Assembly: GCA_900473415.1 (NCBI GenBank)
Contig: UCLR01000001.1
Span: 39,474-103,473 of the forward strand
Direction of reading: 5' to 3'
From: Hyphomicrobiales bacterium
Lineage (GTDB): Bacteria; Pseudomonadota; Alphaproteobacteria; Rhizobiales; Beijerinckiaceae
Length of the DNA: 64,000 nucleotides
The first letter of the stretch is position 1. Each line of letters opens with the position of its first letter. A model generated the notes under the pieces. The model saw only the letters and a list, made by a program, of their open reading frames with translations, made no database searches and was not told the origin of the DNA. The position numbers and the translations under genes are program-made. Below, in pieces: positions 33,798 to 42,168 of this stretch.

Positions 33798-36275
33798 CTA
33801 GAGTTTGACGTCGAGCGAGACCAGGAAGGTGCGTGGCCGGCTGATCATCACGAAGCCGTTTCCACCGATCCAGTAGCTCTTGTTGGCCAGGTTCTCGACA
33901 TTGAACCGCAGCGTCGTGTCGTGGCCGGCGATCTGGGTCTTGTAACGAATGCCAGCGTCGAACCGGGTCCAGTCCGGGATGGATTGCAGGTTGCCCGCGT
34001 CGATATATTGGGAGCCGGTATAAATGACCCGCCCGCTGACGGTCAGGCCCGGCAGGAAGGCAGGGTCCCACTCGGCTCCCATGTTGACCTGGACGTCCGA
34101 CGCCCCGTTCACCTTCTTGCCGTCGTTGAGGCCGTTGGCGGTATGGGTCTGCCGCGCGTCGATCAAGGCGAGGCCACCCAACAGGCGAACCCCAGGCATG
34201 ATCTCGCCATAGGTGTTCAATTCGAGGCCTTTTGTCCTCTGCTCACCGTTGACGGCATAGACGAGGCCGTTGGCCTGCGCGTTCGGCGTCGTGATCTGGT
34301 AGGCGCTCAGCGAGACGAGGAACTTCCCGAAGTCGTATTTGGCACCGACTTCATATTGCTTCGAGATGAAGGGCGGCAGGCTCTGGCCGGCGTTGACATA
34401 GCCTGCCGGAATCTGCCCGCCCTGCTGAAGGCCTTCGATGTAGTTGGCATAAAGCGACAGCTTCTCCCACGGCTTGACGACCAAGGCGTAGGCGGGTGTC
34501 CAGGCGCCCTCGTCATATCGCGATGTAAGGGCGCGGCTGGTCGGGTCGTAGTTCTTGGCATTCACGACCTGGCGGCGAACCCCGAGCGTCAGTTGAACCC
34601 GCTCGTCCAGCACGGAAAGCGTATCGGCGAGGGCGATGCCGCTCAGGTTCGTGCTTCCCGTCTTGGGGATGTGATTGGCATTGGCCAGGCCGGCGATGCT
34701 CGGTTGGGAAATGAACACCGGCACGTAGATGTTCGAGAAGGTCGTCGCCAGCGTATTCGAGACGATGCCGTTCTCCACCTGCATGGCGGATGCGGCCAGC
34801 GACCATCGGTGCAGGATCGGCCCGGTCTGCAGGGAGCCCCGCAACCCGGCTTCACCGGTCAGGCTGTCGCGATAAAGGGGCCAATAGACCTGCCGCTGAC
34901 CGATGTTCCCCTTGTTGTCCATAAGGAAGGTATTGGAAAACAGCTGCTCCTGCGTGAAGCGCGATCCGCCGACCGCGGCATAGGCAGTGATGTCAGGCGT
35001 GATGTCGAACTCACCCCGCGCCGTGCCAAAGGTCGTGTAGGTGTTGTCGTACGACCAGGGGTTTTGCCAGTTGGAGCTCGGATTCCTGGGCGGCGCCGGA
35101 ATCCGGAAAGTGTTGGAGAGCATATAGGTCGTACGAGACGGCGATTGGTTCTCGTTCGCCCGATATCCGACATTGGCCGAAAGGCGCGCCCTGTTATCCA
35201 AGCTATGCCAGTCCAGCGCCATGGTCGCGGTACCGACCGTGCGCCACTGATGGTCGACGCCGGTGCTGCCGTCGCGATAGGCACCATTGAAGCGCATTCC
35301 GAACTGGTCGCCTGGGCCGAAACGACGGCTGACATCGACGCTGCCGCCGGCCTGGCCGCCGATATAGCCCACAGAAAGCTGGGTCAGGGACGTGTCCATG
35401 GGCCTTTTGGGAACCTGGTTGATCATTCCGCCGACGCCTCCGATGGGGCCGAGGCCGTTCAACAACCCGTTGGCGCCGACCAGGACCTCGACGCGCTCGA
35501 TCGATTCCAGGCCTGGGGTCCCGATGCCGTATAGGCCGTCGTAGGCGATATCGAGCTGGGAGACCCTGTTTCCGCGAAGGAAGAAGTCGGTCGAGCCGTC
35601 ATTGTCAGGATAGAAGATGCGAGCCGCCGGGTTGTTCGCGAGCACGTCCGATACCGACTTCGCCTGCTGATCCTGAATGAGGTCCCGCGTGTAGCTCGTC
35701 GCGTTGAACGGGGTGTCCATCACGGTGCGATTTCCGAGCAGGCCGACTTGCCCTCCCGTCGCGACTTGACCGCCAGCATAGGCCGGCATCGGCGTCATCG
35801 TGGAGTTCGGATTGCCGCCCTGCACGTCGATGGTGTCGAGGGCGATGGCGCCGGAGGGTGTGGCGGTCGTCGTTGGGTCGTTGCCCGGCTTTTGAATCGA
35901 AACGGTATTCGCGTTCGTAAACCTGTAGCTCAGGCCGGAGCCGGCCAGGATTCGGCCGAGCGCCTCGGTGCGTGTCAGCGAGCCCTGCGCCCCGTGCGAG
36001 CCGAGGCCGCGGGCGAGATCGGCGTTGAAGAAGAGCTGCACACCGGTTGCGCTCGAAAATTGGACGAGCGCTTGCGGTAGAGGCTGCGGCCGAATGTCGA
36101 AGGTGGCCGCGGCGGAAGCTCCGGCAGTGGCGGGGGCAGGAGGCTGCTGCGCCAGACCGGGAACGGCAGCCATCGCCGTCGTGACCATGAGCGTGAGGAG
36201 AAGCGACCGTTGGCGCGGTGACCTCGTCCCCATCGCCGGTCGTAAGACGTCATTTCCCGCGGAATCGTCCTGCAT
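33798..36275 (-). CDS. TonB-dependent siderophore receptor with N-terminal STN signalling domain
   Basis: From ATG 36275 the product is 825 residues; ATGs at 36290 and 36233 are alternatives. A signal peptide (QRSLLLTLMVTTAMAAVPGLAQ) precedes an STN domain (FDIRPQPLPQALVQFSSATGVQLFFNADLARGLGS) that transmits ligand binding to FecR. The plug domain includes QAKSVSDVLANNPAARI, ESIERVEVLVGANGLLNG and GVGGMINQVPKRP. The rest is a 22-strand barrel ending near RPRTFLVSLDVKL, without the usual terminal aromatic residue. The receptor takes up a ferric siderophore at the outer membrane. Together with the upstream FecR and FecI genes it forms a classic cell-surface signalling unit. The ligand cannot be predicted; the FhuD/FhuB-like partners suggest a hydroxamate. 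Confidence 0.9.
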   Translation of the reverse strand: MQDDSAGNDVLRPAMGTRSPRQRSLLLTLMVTTAMAAVPGLAQQPPAPATAGASAAATFDIRPQPLPQALVQFSSATGVQLFFNADLARGLGSHGAQGSLTRTEALGRILAGSGLSYRFTNANTVSIQKPGNDPTTTATPSGAIALDTIDVQGGNPNSTMTPMPAYAGGQVATGGQVGLLGNRTVMDTPFNATSYTRDLIQDQQAKSVSDVLANNPAARIFYPDNDGSTDFFLRGNRVSQLDIAYDGLYGIGTPGLESIERVEVLVGANGLLNGLGPIGGVGGMINQVPKRPMDTSLTQLSVGYIGGQAGGSVDVSRRFGPGDQFGMRFNGAYRDGSTGVDHQWRTVGTATMALDWHSLDNRARLSANVGYRANENQSPSRTTYMLSNTFRIPAPPRNPSSNWQNPWSYDNTYTTFGTARGEFDITPDITAYAAVGGSRFTQEQLFSNTFLMDNKGNIGQRQVYWPLYRDSLTGEAGLRGSLQTGPILHRWSLAASAMQVENGIVSNTLATTFSNIYVPVFISQPSIAGLANANHIPKTGSTNLSGIALADTLSVLDERVQLTLGVRRQVVNAKNYDPTSRALTSRYDEGAWTPAYALVVKPWEKLSLYANYIEGLQQGGQIPAGYVNAGQSLPPFISKQYEVGAKYDFGKFLVSLSAYQITTPNAQANGLVYAVNGEQRTKGLELNTYGEIMPGVRLLGGLALIDARQTHTANGLNDGKKVNGASDVQVNMGAEWDPAFLPGLTVSGRVIYTGSQYIDAGNLQSIPDWTRFDAGIRYKTQIAGHDTTLRFNVENLANKSYWIGGNGFVMISRPRTFLVSLDVKL

Positions 36276-36412
36276 GCCCCACCTGCACATTGCCCCGCGT
36301 TCGGCGGAGATCAGCTTTGAGGAGGGCCTTGAAGCGACGCCCGCATCAGTTCTGACACCCGAGGTGCCCGAACCAATGAACGGCTTGACCAGAATTTTCG
36401 AATGAGAGCGTC

Positions 36413-37348
36413 TCAACCGCGCGGGTAGACGATGGCTATATAGCCCGCGACGTTGATCACCTGGATCGGCAGCGTGTCAGCGATCGTCTGCAAGGCGCTA
36501 TCCGCCTCGCTGCTATTGAAGATCGCGGTCACAGGGGTATCTCCGATCCTGCTGTCCGCCAGCACGATCCTGCCCCGGCGATAACGCTCCAGCTCTGCCA
36601 GCACACGCCGCAGCGGGACGTCCTGAAACAGAATTCGGCCCCGCCTCCAGGCTCCGACAACTTCCAAATTCGCCGGCAGTGGCGCCCCGAGGCCCTCTTG
36701 CCCATAGCTGACCTGCCAACCGGCCTGAAGCCGCGTATTCGAGACTTCGGAGGTGCTGACGTCGACCGCGTGCTCGATGACGGCGACCGTCACTAGATCG
36801 CCGACATATTTCACGTCGAATTTTGTGCCGAGCGCCTGCGAGGCGCCTGTCGACGCCTGAACCTGGAAGGGGCGAAGCGGATCGGGCGCGACGTCGAAAA
36901 AGCCTTGGCCGCGGAGCAGCGCGACCTGTCGCCGCGTCTCGGTAAATCGGGTCGAGAGTGCGGAATAGCTGCCTAGCTCGACTGAGCTGCCGTCAGGCAG
37001 CGTGAAGGTGCGACGCTCTCCGATGTCGGTCCTGTATTCGGCGAACAGATCCGAGCGGGTATAAGCGTAAAGGCCGCCGAGACCTCCGAGTAGCGCCGCC
37101 GAGCCGAAAAGCAGATTCCGCCGTGACAATGCCTCTCGGGAGGGGCGCAGGCGGTCAAGCTCCGGTTTCACAACGTCGAGGCTCCGCCACAAGGCTTCGG
37201 CCCGTCGCCAGGCGACAACGTGGTCCGGCGAGGCGGCAAGCCATGCCTCAAGAGCCTGGCGATCCGCGGTGGAGACGGCATCGTCGCGCATCCGCACGAA
37301 CCACTCCAAAGCCTCCATGACGACCGGGTCTGTGGCTTCCTCGCCCAT
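36413..37348 (-). CDS. FecR-type transmembrane anti-sigma regulator
   Basis: A 311-residue inner-membrane protein. The N-terminal cytoplasmic part (EALEWFVRMRDDAVSTADRQALEAWLAASPDHVVAWRRAEALW) is the DUF4880 domain that binds the sigma factor. One membrane helix follows (LLFGSAALLGGLGGLYAY), then a FecR domain (RTFTLPDGSSVELGSYSALSTRF; VTVAVIEHAVDVS). The end is an STN-like domain (FQDVPLRRVLAELERYRRGRIVL). It senses the ligand-loaded TonB receptor and releases the FecI-type sigma factor. It follows the sigma gene by about 100 bases and precedes the receptor gene, the normal FecIRA order. Confidence 0.9.
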   Translation of the reverse strand: MGEEATDPVVMEALEWFVRMRDDAVSTADRQALEAWLAASPDHVVAWRRAEALWRSLDVVKPELDRLRPSREALSRRNLLFGSAALLGGLGGLYAYTRSDLFAEYRTDIGERRTFTLPDGSSVELGSYSALSTRFTETRRQVALLRGQGFFDVAPDPLRPFQVQASTGASQALGTKFDVKYVGDLVTVAVIEHAVDVSTSEVSNTRLQAGWQVSYGQEGLGAPLPANLEVVGAWRRGRILFQDVPLRRVLAELERYRRGRIVLADSRIGDTPVTAIFNSSEADSALQTIADTLPIQVINVAGYIAIVYPRG

Positions 37349-37449
37349 GCCGTTCCCATGCCACGCAGATGCCTTGAGCGTCCACCCGAGGCGGCACCCC
37401 TATCCCTATGACACCTGACTTGGGACAGGCAATGAACTGGGATCGCGAA

Positions 37450-37956
37450 TTATCTTGGACCGATATGCCGATCGAGATCGGCGAGCGCGAGAACGATGTG
37501 AGAAATGATGGTATTGCGGGACACGCCCTGTCGCGCGGCGATTTCGTCGTAACTCATGCCCTCGAACTTGTTCAGGACGAAGGCTTCACGACGCCGAGGG
37601 GGCAGCGCGGCGACGGCTGTGAGGACCCGGTAGAGTTCCGCACGATGGATAACAGTTTCCTCGGGGGAGGCAGCCTCCTCCGGGACCGCGTGGAGTTCCG
37701 CGTCTGAGATTTCGACTTCTCCGCGCCGCCGTTGGTCTCGCAGATGATTCAGGGCAAGGCGTTGGACGGCGCGGGTCAGATAGGCCGGGCAGTTTTCAAG
37801 CACGGCGCCATCGGCTGTGGCGATCAGCTTGACGAAGGCCTGTTGTACCAGATCGTCTGCGGTCGCCCTGTTTCGTACAAATCGATTCACGAGTCGGCGC
37901 AAGCGTCCGTGCTCGGACGCATAGACCTCGGCGATGTTGATCGTCCTGACGCTCAT
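37450..37956 (-). CDS. FecI-type ECF sigma factor
   Basis: A 168-residue sigma factor from ATG 37956. Region 2 is seen in EHGRLRRLVNRFVRNRATADDLVQQAFVKLIAT and LTRAVQRLALNHLRDQRRRGE; region 4 in VAALPPRRREAFVLNKFEGMSYDEIAARQGVSRNTIISHIVLAL. This is the FecI group that transcribes TonB-receptor genes once freed by FecR. ATGs further upstream (38025) would add about 23 residues without family support, and the ribosome-binding site for 37956 is weak, so the start is moderately uncertain. It is the first gene of the minus-strand iron operon and divergent from the His-rich PadR regulator. Confidence 0.87.
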   Translation of the reverse strand: MSVRTINIAEVYASEHGRLRRLVNRFVRNRATADDLVQQAFVKLIATADGAVLENCPAYLTRAVQRLALNHLRDQRRRGEVEISDAELHAVPEEAASPEETVIHRAELYRVLTAVAALPPRRREAFVLNKFEGMSYDEIAARQGVSRNTIISHIVLALADLDRHIGPR

Positions 37957-38211
37957 CCAACGAAACCAACCGCAAGCAGCGTCGGGCGCTGATGCCCGCG
38001 ACGCTTCCCAGAGCGAATAGAACATCGTCAAAACGCATGCAATCTCAATAATTTAGACGAATTCTAAAGGTCGGCGCGGGCCATGAAGCCAAGTGCAATC
38101 CGACAATGGGTTCCTACGCTGCTACGGAACGGGTGGGTGCTGCGCTGTGCCCTTCCGGCAGCCATGTCGAGGGCGCGCCGCGCAATCTCGCAACATTACG
38201 AAACTTTAATC

Positions 38212-38250
38212 CGATATATCTTGATTTACGATATATCGCGATATAGATCG
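38212..38250. promoter_or_regulatory. Cluster of CGATATATC-type operator half-sites before padR
   Basis: Three related elements precede the PadR start: CGATATATC at 38212-38220, the perfect palindrome CGATATATCG at 38229-38238, and CGATATAGATCG at 38239-38250. They lie between the iron operon and padR and are unusually AT-rich for this genome. They fit autoregulation of padR and possibly control of the fecI promoter. Confidence 0.6.
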
Positions 38251-38256
38251 AAATTC

Positions 38257-38844
38257 ATGAAACACACAGAAAGAGACGGCAGCGGCCGTCATCCCGACAA
38301 CCTCCGCGATATGCGCGAGGATCGTCGGGGCCACCATCATCATCACGGACATGAGCGTCGAGGCCATCACGGGCGCCAAGGCGGTCGGATGTTCGATTAC
38401 GGCGAGCTCCGCCTGCTGGTTCTCGCCATGCTCTCCGAGCAGCCTCGCCACGGATACGATCTGATGCGCGAGATCGAAGAGCGCACGGGCGGCAGTTATG
38501 CTCCGAGCCCTGGGGTTATGTATCCCACGCTGCAGTGGCTCGAAGACATGGGCTATGCTCGCATCTCCGATGACAGCGGCGCTCGGAAAAATTACCTGAT
38601 CACAACCGAAGGAGCTTCATTTCTCGTCGCCAATGAGGCGGCGCTCAATGCCCTGTTGGCTCGCGTCACTTCTGCGAGCGCCCGAGGGCCCCGCGCAGGC
38701 GTGCCCGAGGGGGTCATGCGAGCTATGGAGAACTTGAAGGTTGCCATGCGCTTGCGGCTGCGACGCGGGCCCCTCGACGAAACGGCGGCCGAGGCGATCG
38801 CTGCCGCTCTCGATGCTGCTGCAGCTGCCGTGGAAGGAAGCTGA
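38257..38844 (+). CDS. PadR-family regulator with N-terminal His-rich metal-binding extension (YqjI-like)
   Basis: A 195-residue protein from ATG 38257. The first 44 residues are Arg/His-rich (GHHHHHGHERRGHH at 25-38; ten His in the first 40). A PadR winged-helix domain follows: MFDYGELRLLVLAMLSEQPRHGYDLMREIEERTGGSYAPSPGVMYPTLQWLEDMGY. A C-terminal helical dimerisation tail ends the protein. This layout is that of E. coli YqjI, a PadR-like repressor whose His/Cys-rich N-terminus responds to nickel and iron and controls ferric reductase YqjH. No such reductase adjoins here. The gene is divergent from the FecIRA-type iron operon, so a metal-responsive link to iron uptake is likely but inferred. 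Confidence 0.85.
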   Translation: MKHTERDGSGRHPDNLRDMREDRRGHHHHHGHERRGHHGRQGGRMFDYGELRLLVLAMLSEQPRHGYDLMREIEERTGGSYAPSPGVMYPTLQWLEDMGYARISDDSGARKNYLITTEGASFLVANEAALNALLARVTSASARGPRAGVPEGVMRAMENLKVAMRLRLRRGPLDETAAEAIAAALDAAAAAVEGS

Positions 38845-39430
38845 GCTTCATCGCTTGATCCCAGCGCGCACCAATCTGAACCGGCCCACCGCATCGCAAA
38901 TCGCCGGGGTCGTTTGACGAGGCGCGCTTCCGGCTGCGCCCGATGCACTGCTTCGCGGAAGACTGCGCGATCGTCGAGAGCGGGAGTCATGCCGATCTGA
39001 TGGCGCCGGGTGGGCGCTATGCGGAGCTCTTCAACCTGCAGGCGACCGGCTTCCTTCAGGCACTTGGCTCTGCAGCGCAGACAGCGCGATCTAGAACCGC
39101 CCCATTCACGCCCTTGCGATCAACGATCTCAAGCTGGCCGCCGCGGACTGCTCCTGGGACGCGATCCGCGGCCGATGGCTGACGCGCCATCGAGGTCGCG
39201 TACTGTCACTGGCGGCGGAGACCACGCAGATCCACCACCGCCTCCAACTGCCGCGGGCGGGACAATAGGACAGGCGCTCGCTCGCCGAGGTTTGCTGACG
39301 TTGCCGCTCCGTGGAGCGAACGTCTGCTCGCGTGCTGGAGAGGACATTGGAGAGAATGCTGTCCTCCTGCAATTTGTAATTGCCCGCGCGGTAGGGCAAA
39401 GGGCTCGATCGGGATGGAAAGAGGCAGTCA
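38845..39430. other. Gap between padR and lysR-type gene
   Basis: About 590 bases holding a short ABC-transporter remnant (38967-39069) and the upstream region of the LysR gene. Other open frames have no family support. Confidence 0.5.
38967..39069 (+). pseudogene. ABC exporter ATPase, C-terminal remnant
   Basis: The plus-strand frame reads CAIVESGSHADLMAPGGRYA and then ELFNLQATGF, the diagnostic end of ABC exporter ATPase domains (IVE.GSH.ELL..GG.YA.LF..Q). Walker A, signature and Walker B are all missing, so only a tail of about 35 codons survives. PadR genes often neighbour ABC exporters, so this may be the relic of such a partner. Confidence 0.6.
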
Positions 39431-40411
39431 ATGCGATCGCAGATCAATGCGCGCCTGAAACTGCGGCAGATCGAGATCGTTATCGCCGTGGCCGAACAGG
39501 GCAGTTTCTTGGCGGCGGCCCATAAGCTCGGCGTCACGCAACCTGCCGTGTCGAAGGCCGTGCAGGATGTCGAACAGATCATCGGTCACCCCATCTTCGA
39601 CCGCATGGCGCGCGGTGTGATGATCAGCCCTTTCGGCCGAGCTGTCTTGGAGCGTGGTCGGGTAATGTTATCGCTCGTCGAGCGACTCACGGACGATATC
39701 GGGCTGATCGAACAGGGACAGGCTGGTACTCTCGTTATCGGCGCTCTGCCAACGGCGGCGACGAGCGTATTGCCACCAACGCTCGGCCAGCTGCGTGTGT
39801 CCAATCCCGAATTGAACATCAGGCTGGTGCAGGGACGCACGGCGGAGTTGATGCCGCAGCTAGAGAGTGGGAAGCTCGATCTGATCGTCGGACGGCTGTA
39901 CGAACTTGAGACGGCCCACGATGTCCACCGTGAACCCATCTACCACGAGCCGATTTCCGCACTCGTGCGGGCTGGCCATCCCTTACTCGCACGCCCCGAA
40001 GGTGGGGGCGAGAAGCTCGAGAACTTCGGCCTTGTTCTGCCATCGCTGGAACAGCGTCTCGGTCAAGAGATAGATGCGGTTATCGCTCATTCAGGATTGG
40101 AAAGGCTGGCCGCACCGCTGCGTTCGACCTCGATCTCCTTCATCCGCGAACTTGTTTTATCGAACGACTACGTGACCATCCTTCCGCGCCTGATGCTCGC
40201 CGGCGATCTTGGTCGTGGCGCGGTTCGGATCTTGCCCATCCCGATGGTCTCCGGCAGTCGACCGGCGGGAGTCATCACATTACGCCATCGGCGCCGGCCG
40301 CCGAGTGTCGGGGCCTTGCTATCGGCGCTGCGCGATCATCTGCGCGAATTGCGGGCGACCGGCTTGCTCGACGACAACGGAGACCTGCCGGACATGCCTG
40401 CCGAGATCTGA
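39431..40411 (+). CDS. LysR-type transcriptional regulator
   Basis: A 326-residue LysR regulator. The N-terminal HTH is KLRQIEIVIAVAEQGSFLAAAHKLGVTQPAVSKAVQDVEQIIGHPIFDRMARGV. The effector-binding domain (about 95-300) has TLVIGALPTAATSVLPPTLGQL and LDLIVGRLYELE, similar to the CbpR/GbpR-like group of aromatic or sugar-acid regulators. It is co-oriented with and directly upstream of the nitroreductase-Tct-ThDP cluster, the likely target. Start ATG 39431 follows a GGAAAGAGG ribosome-binding site. Confidence 0.9.
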   Translation: MRSQINARLKLRQIEIVIAVAEQGSFLAAAHKLGVTQPAVSKAVQDVEQIIGHPIFDRMARGVMISPFGRAVLERGRVMLSLVERLTDDIGLIEQGQAGTLVIGALPTAATSVLPPTLGQLRVSNPELNIRLVQGRTAELMPQLESGKLDLIVGRLYELETAHDVHREPIYHEPISALVRAGHPLLARPEGGGEKLENFGLVLPSLEQRLGQEIDAVIAHSGLERLAAPLRSTSISFIRELVLSNDYVTILPRLMLAGDLGRGAVRILPIPMVSGSRPAGVITLRHRRRPPSVGALLSALRDHLRELRATGLLDDNGDLPDMPAEI

Positions 40412-40509
40412 TATTCCCGGCGCTTATAGATCTTGCGTCTCATCAGGCGAAGACATGACGATTATCCCGCGGTTAGCGTGTGGGCGTTACATCCGCGGGT
40501 TTACCGATC

Positions 40510-41118
40510 ATGCTGCAGCAGACCACAAGAGAGCGCGTGTCTGAGCACTGTCTTGCGATTCTCTTCCGCGAAGCGCGCACCTACTACGGTTGGCAACCGA
40601 AGCCGGTAAGTGAAGAGCAGTTGCGCGAGCTTTACGAACTTGCGCGGATGCCACCCACGAGCAGTAACATCAGTCCGCAACGCATCGTCTTCGTTGCCTC
40701 GAAGAATGCCAAGGAACGGCTGCGCCCTGGGCTGAAACCCGGCAACGTCGACAAGACGATGGCCGCGCCGGTAACAGCTATCCTCGGCATCGACGACCGG
40801 TTTTTCGATCATCTCGAATTGTTGGCACCGCATGCGGTCGACAAGCGCGCCGGCTATCTCTCTGACCCCGGCCTTGCCGCCCGGGCGGCCTTCCGCAATG
40901 CGACCTTGCAGGGCGCCTACCTGCTGATGGCCGCACGGGCACTCGGCCTCGATTGCGGGCCCATGTCTGGGTTCCTTCACGATGTTGTGGATGCCGAGTT
41001 TTTCCCGGGCGGTCAGGTCAGGTCCAATTTCCTAATCAATATTGGATATGGCGATCCAGCGACCGTGAGGACGCGCGCTGCGCGCTTCAACTTCGATGAT
41101 GTCTGCGAAATTCTTTGA
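40510..41118 (+). CDS. Nitroreductase family protein, RutE/HadB-like
   Basis: A 202-residue FMN-dependent reductase. ARTYYGWQPKPVSEEQLRELYELARMPPTSSNISPQRIVFV is the RutE/HadB-like flavin-binding N-terminus; ATLQGAYLLMAARALGLDCGPMSGF is the conserved second flavin contact. The group contains malonic semialdehyde reductase RutE and reduces aldehydes or quinones with NAD(P)H. The start at ATG 40510 is chosen over an upstream GTG because it matches the family length. The stop overlaps a potential TTG start of the next gene, but the better start of that gene is 41133, so the genes are nearly contiguous. Confidence 0.85.
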   Translation: MLQQTTRERVSEHCLAILFREARTYYGWQPKPVSEEQLRELYELARMPPTSSNISPQRIVFVASKNAKERLRPGLKPGNVDKTMAAPVTAILGIDDRFFDHLELLAPHAVDKRAGYLSDPGLAARAAFRNATLQGAYLLMAARALGLDCGPMSGFLHDVVDAEFFPGGQVRSNFLINIGYGDPATVRTRAARFNFDDVCEIL

Positions 41119-41132
41119 TCGCAGGAGGCGTC

Positions 41133-42035
41133 GTGTTGCAAACTGATCGCTCCCAAGCAAACGCGCCGCGGATCTGCTTCATTGGCTTCGGCGAGGCCGG
41201 GCAGGCTTTCGCCGGTGGCCTGCTCGAATGCGGCGTTACTGAGATAGCTGCCTTTGACATCGCAGGATCGCAGGAACGCGTTCGCAAGCCGGCTGAGCAA
41301 CTCGGTGTCCGCCTTACCGATAACCTCGACGATGCACTGACCGGCGCCGACTTCGTGTTTTCGGCTGTGACCGCGGCCGACAGTCTTGATGCTGCCCGTC
41401 AAGTCGCTCCTCGTCTTGTATCTGGCCAGATCTTTGTCGACGTCAATTCAGTCTCACCAGGTCGCAAGCGGGAGGCAGCCTCAGTCTTTGCCGATTCTGG
41501 CGCATATCTCGATCTCGCGATTATGGCGCCCGTTCATCCTAGGCGCCATGCCACACCCTGCCTGGTCGCGGGTGAGGCGGCCGAGCGCTTCATCGGGATC
41601 TTCGAGGAGGTCGGCATGGAGCTGACATCAGCGGGGCCACTGATTGGCTCGGCAACGATCGTCAAAATGGTTCGCAGCGTCATGGTCAAAGGACTGGAGG
41701 CGCTGACCTACGAGTGTTTCATGGCAGCTCGCATCGCAGGGATCGACCGCCAAATACTCGATTCTCTCGGGCGCAGCTATCCTGGCCTCGATTGGCAAAA
41801 GGTCGTTCCCTACAACGTCAGCCGCATGCTGGAGCACGGCGTCCGGCGGGCAGCCGAAATGCGCGAGGTCGCCCTAACGCTTCGCGAACTGGGCATCGAC
41901 CCGGCCGTTACCGAAGGTGTGGTTTTGCAGCAGGAAACACTCGGGCGCTTGCCGTTGCAGGCCGAGGCCAATGACGGGTTCGCGATACTCGATTCCGTCC
42001 GCGCGGCATTTGCCGGGCGAATTCCTGAGGCATGA
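41133..42035 (+). CDS. NAD(P)-dependent dehydrogenase with DUF1932 C-terminal domain
   Basis: A 300-residue protein. The N-terminal Rossmann domain (ICFIGFGEAGQAFAGGLLE; glycine motif GFGEAG) is of the 6-phosphogluconate / 3-hydroxyisobutyrate dehydrogenase type. The C-terminal domain YNVSRMLEHGVRRAAEMREVALTLRELGIDP matches DUF1932. These proteins are thought to oxidise 3-hydroxyacids or sugar acids. The GTG at 41133 has GGAGG 4 bases upstream; TTG 41136 is equally plausible. It follows the nitroreductase by 14 bases. Confidence 0.82.
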   Translation: MLQTDRSQANAPRICFIGFGEAGQAFAGGLLECGVTEIAAFDIAGSQERVRKPAEQLGVRLTDNLDDALTGADFVFSAVTAADSLDAARQVAPRLVSGQIFVDVNSVSPGRKREAASVFADSGAYLDLAIMAPVHPRRHATPCLVAGEAAERFIGIFEEVGMELTSAGPLIGSATIVKMVRSVMVKGLEALTYECFMAARIAGIDRQILDSLGRSYPGLDWQKVVPYNVSRMLEHGVRRAAEMREVALTLRELGIDPAVTEGVVLQQETLGRLPLQAEANDGFAILDSVRAAFAGRIPEA

Positions 42036-42045
42036 TCGTCGCAAA

Positions 42046-42059
42046 CGTTATCGCTAACG
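42046..42059. promoter_or_regulatory. Inverted repeat between dehydrogenase and aldehyde dehydrogenase genes
   Basis: CGTTA-TCGC-TAACG is a perfect 5-bp inverted repeat in the 133-base gap before the aldehyde dehydrogenase gene. It could be an operator for an internal promoter or a weak hairpin. Confidence 0.35.
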
Positions 42060-42168
42060 CTAAAAGTGCCGCAAAGGCAGCGCCAGGCGAAGCCGATGCC
42101 CAACAACAATCAAATATGCCGGCGCAGCAAGTCGGAATGACCGGCCTCGCCGGAAGGGGAGAAGGACG

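Noticed and set aside
33921..35534. Long plus-strand open frame opposite the TonB receptor
   Set aside because: No domain recognised; the minus strand encodes a complete receptor.
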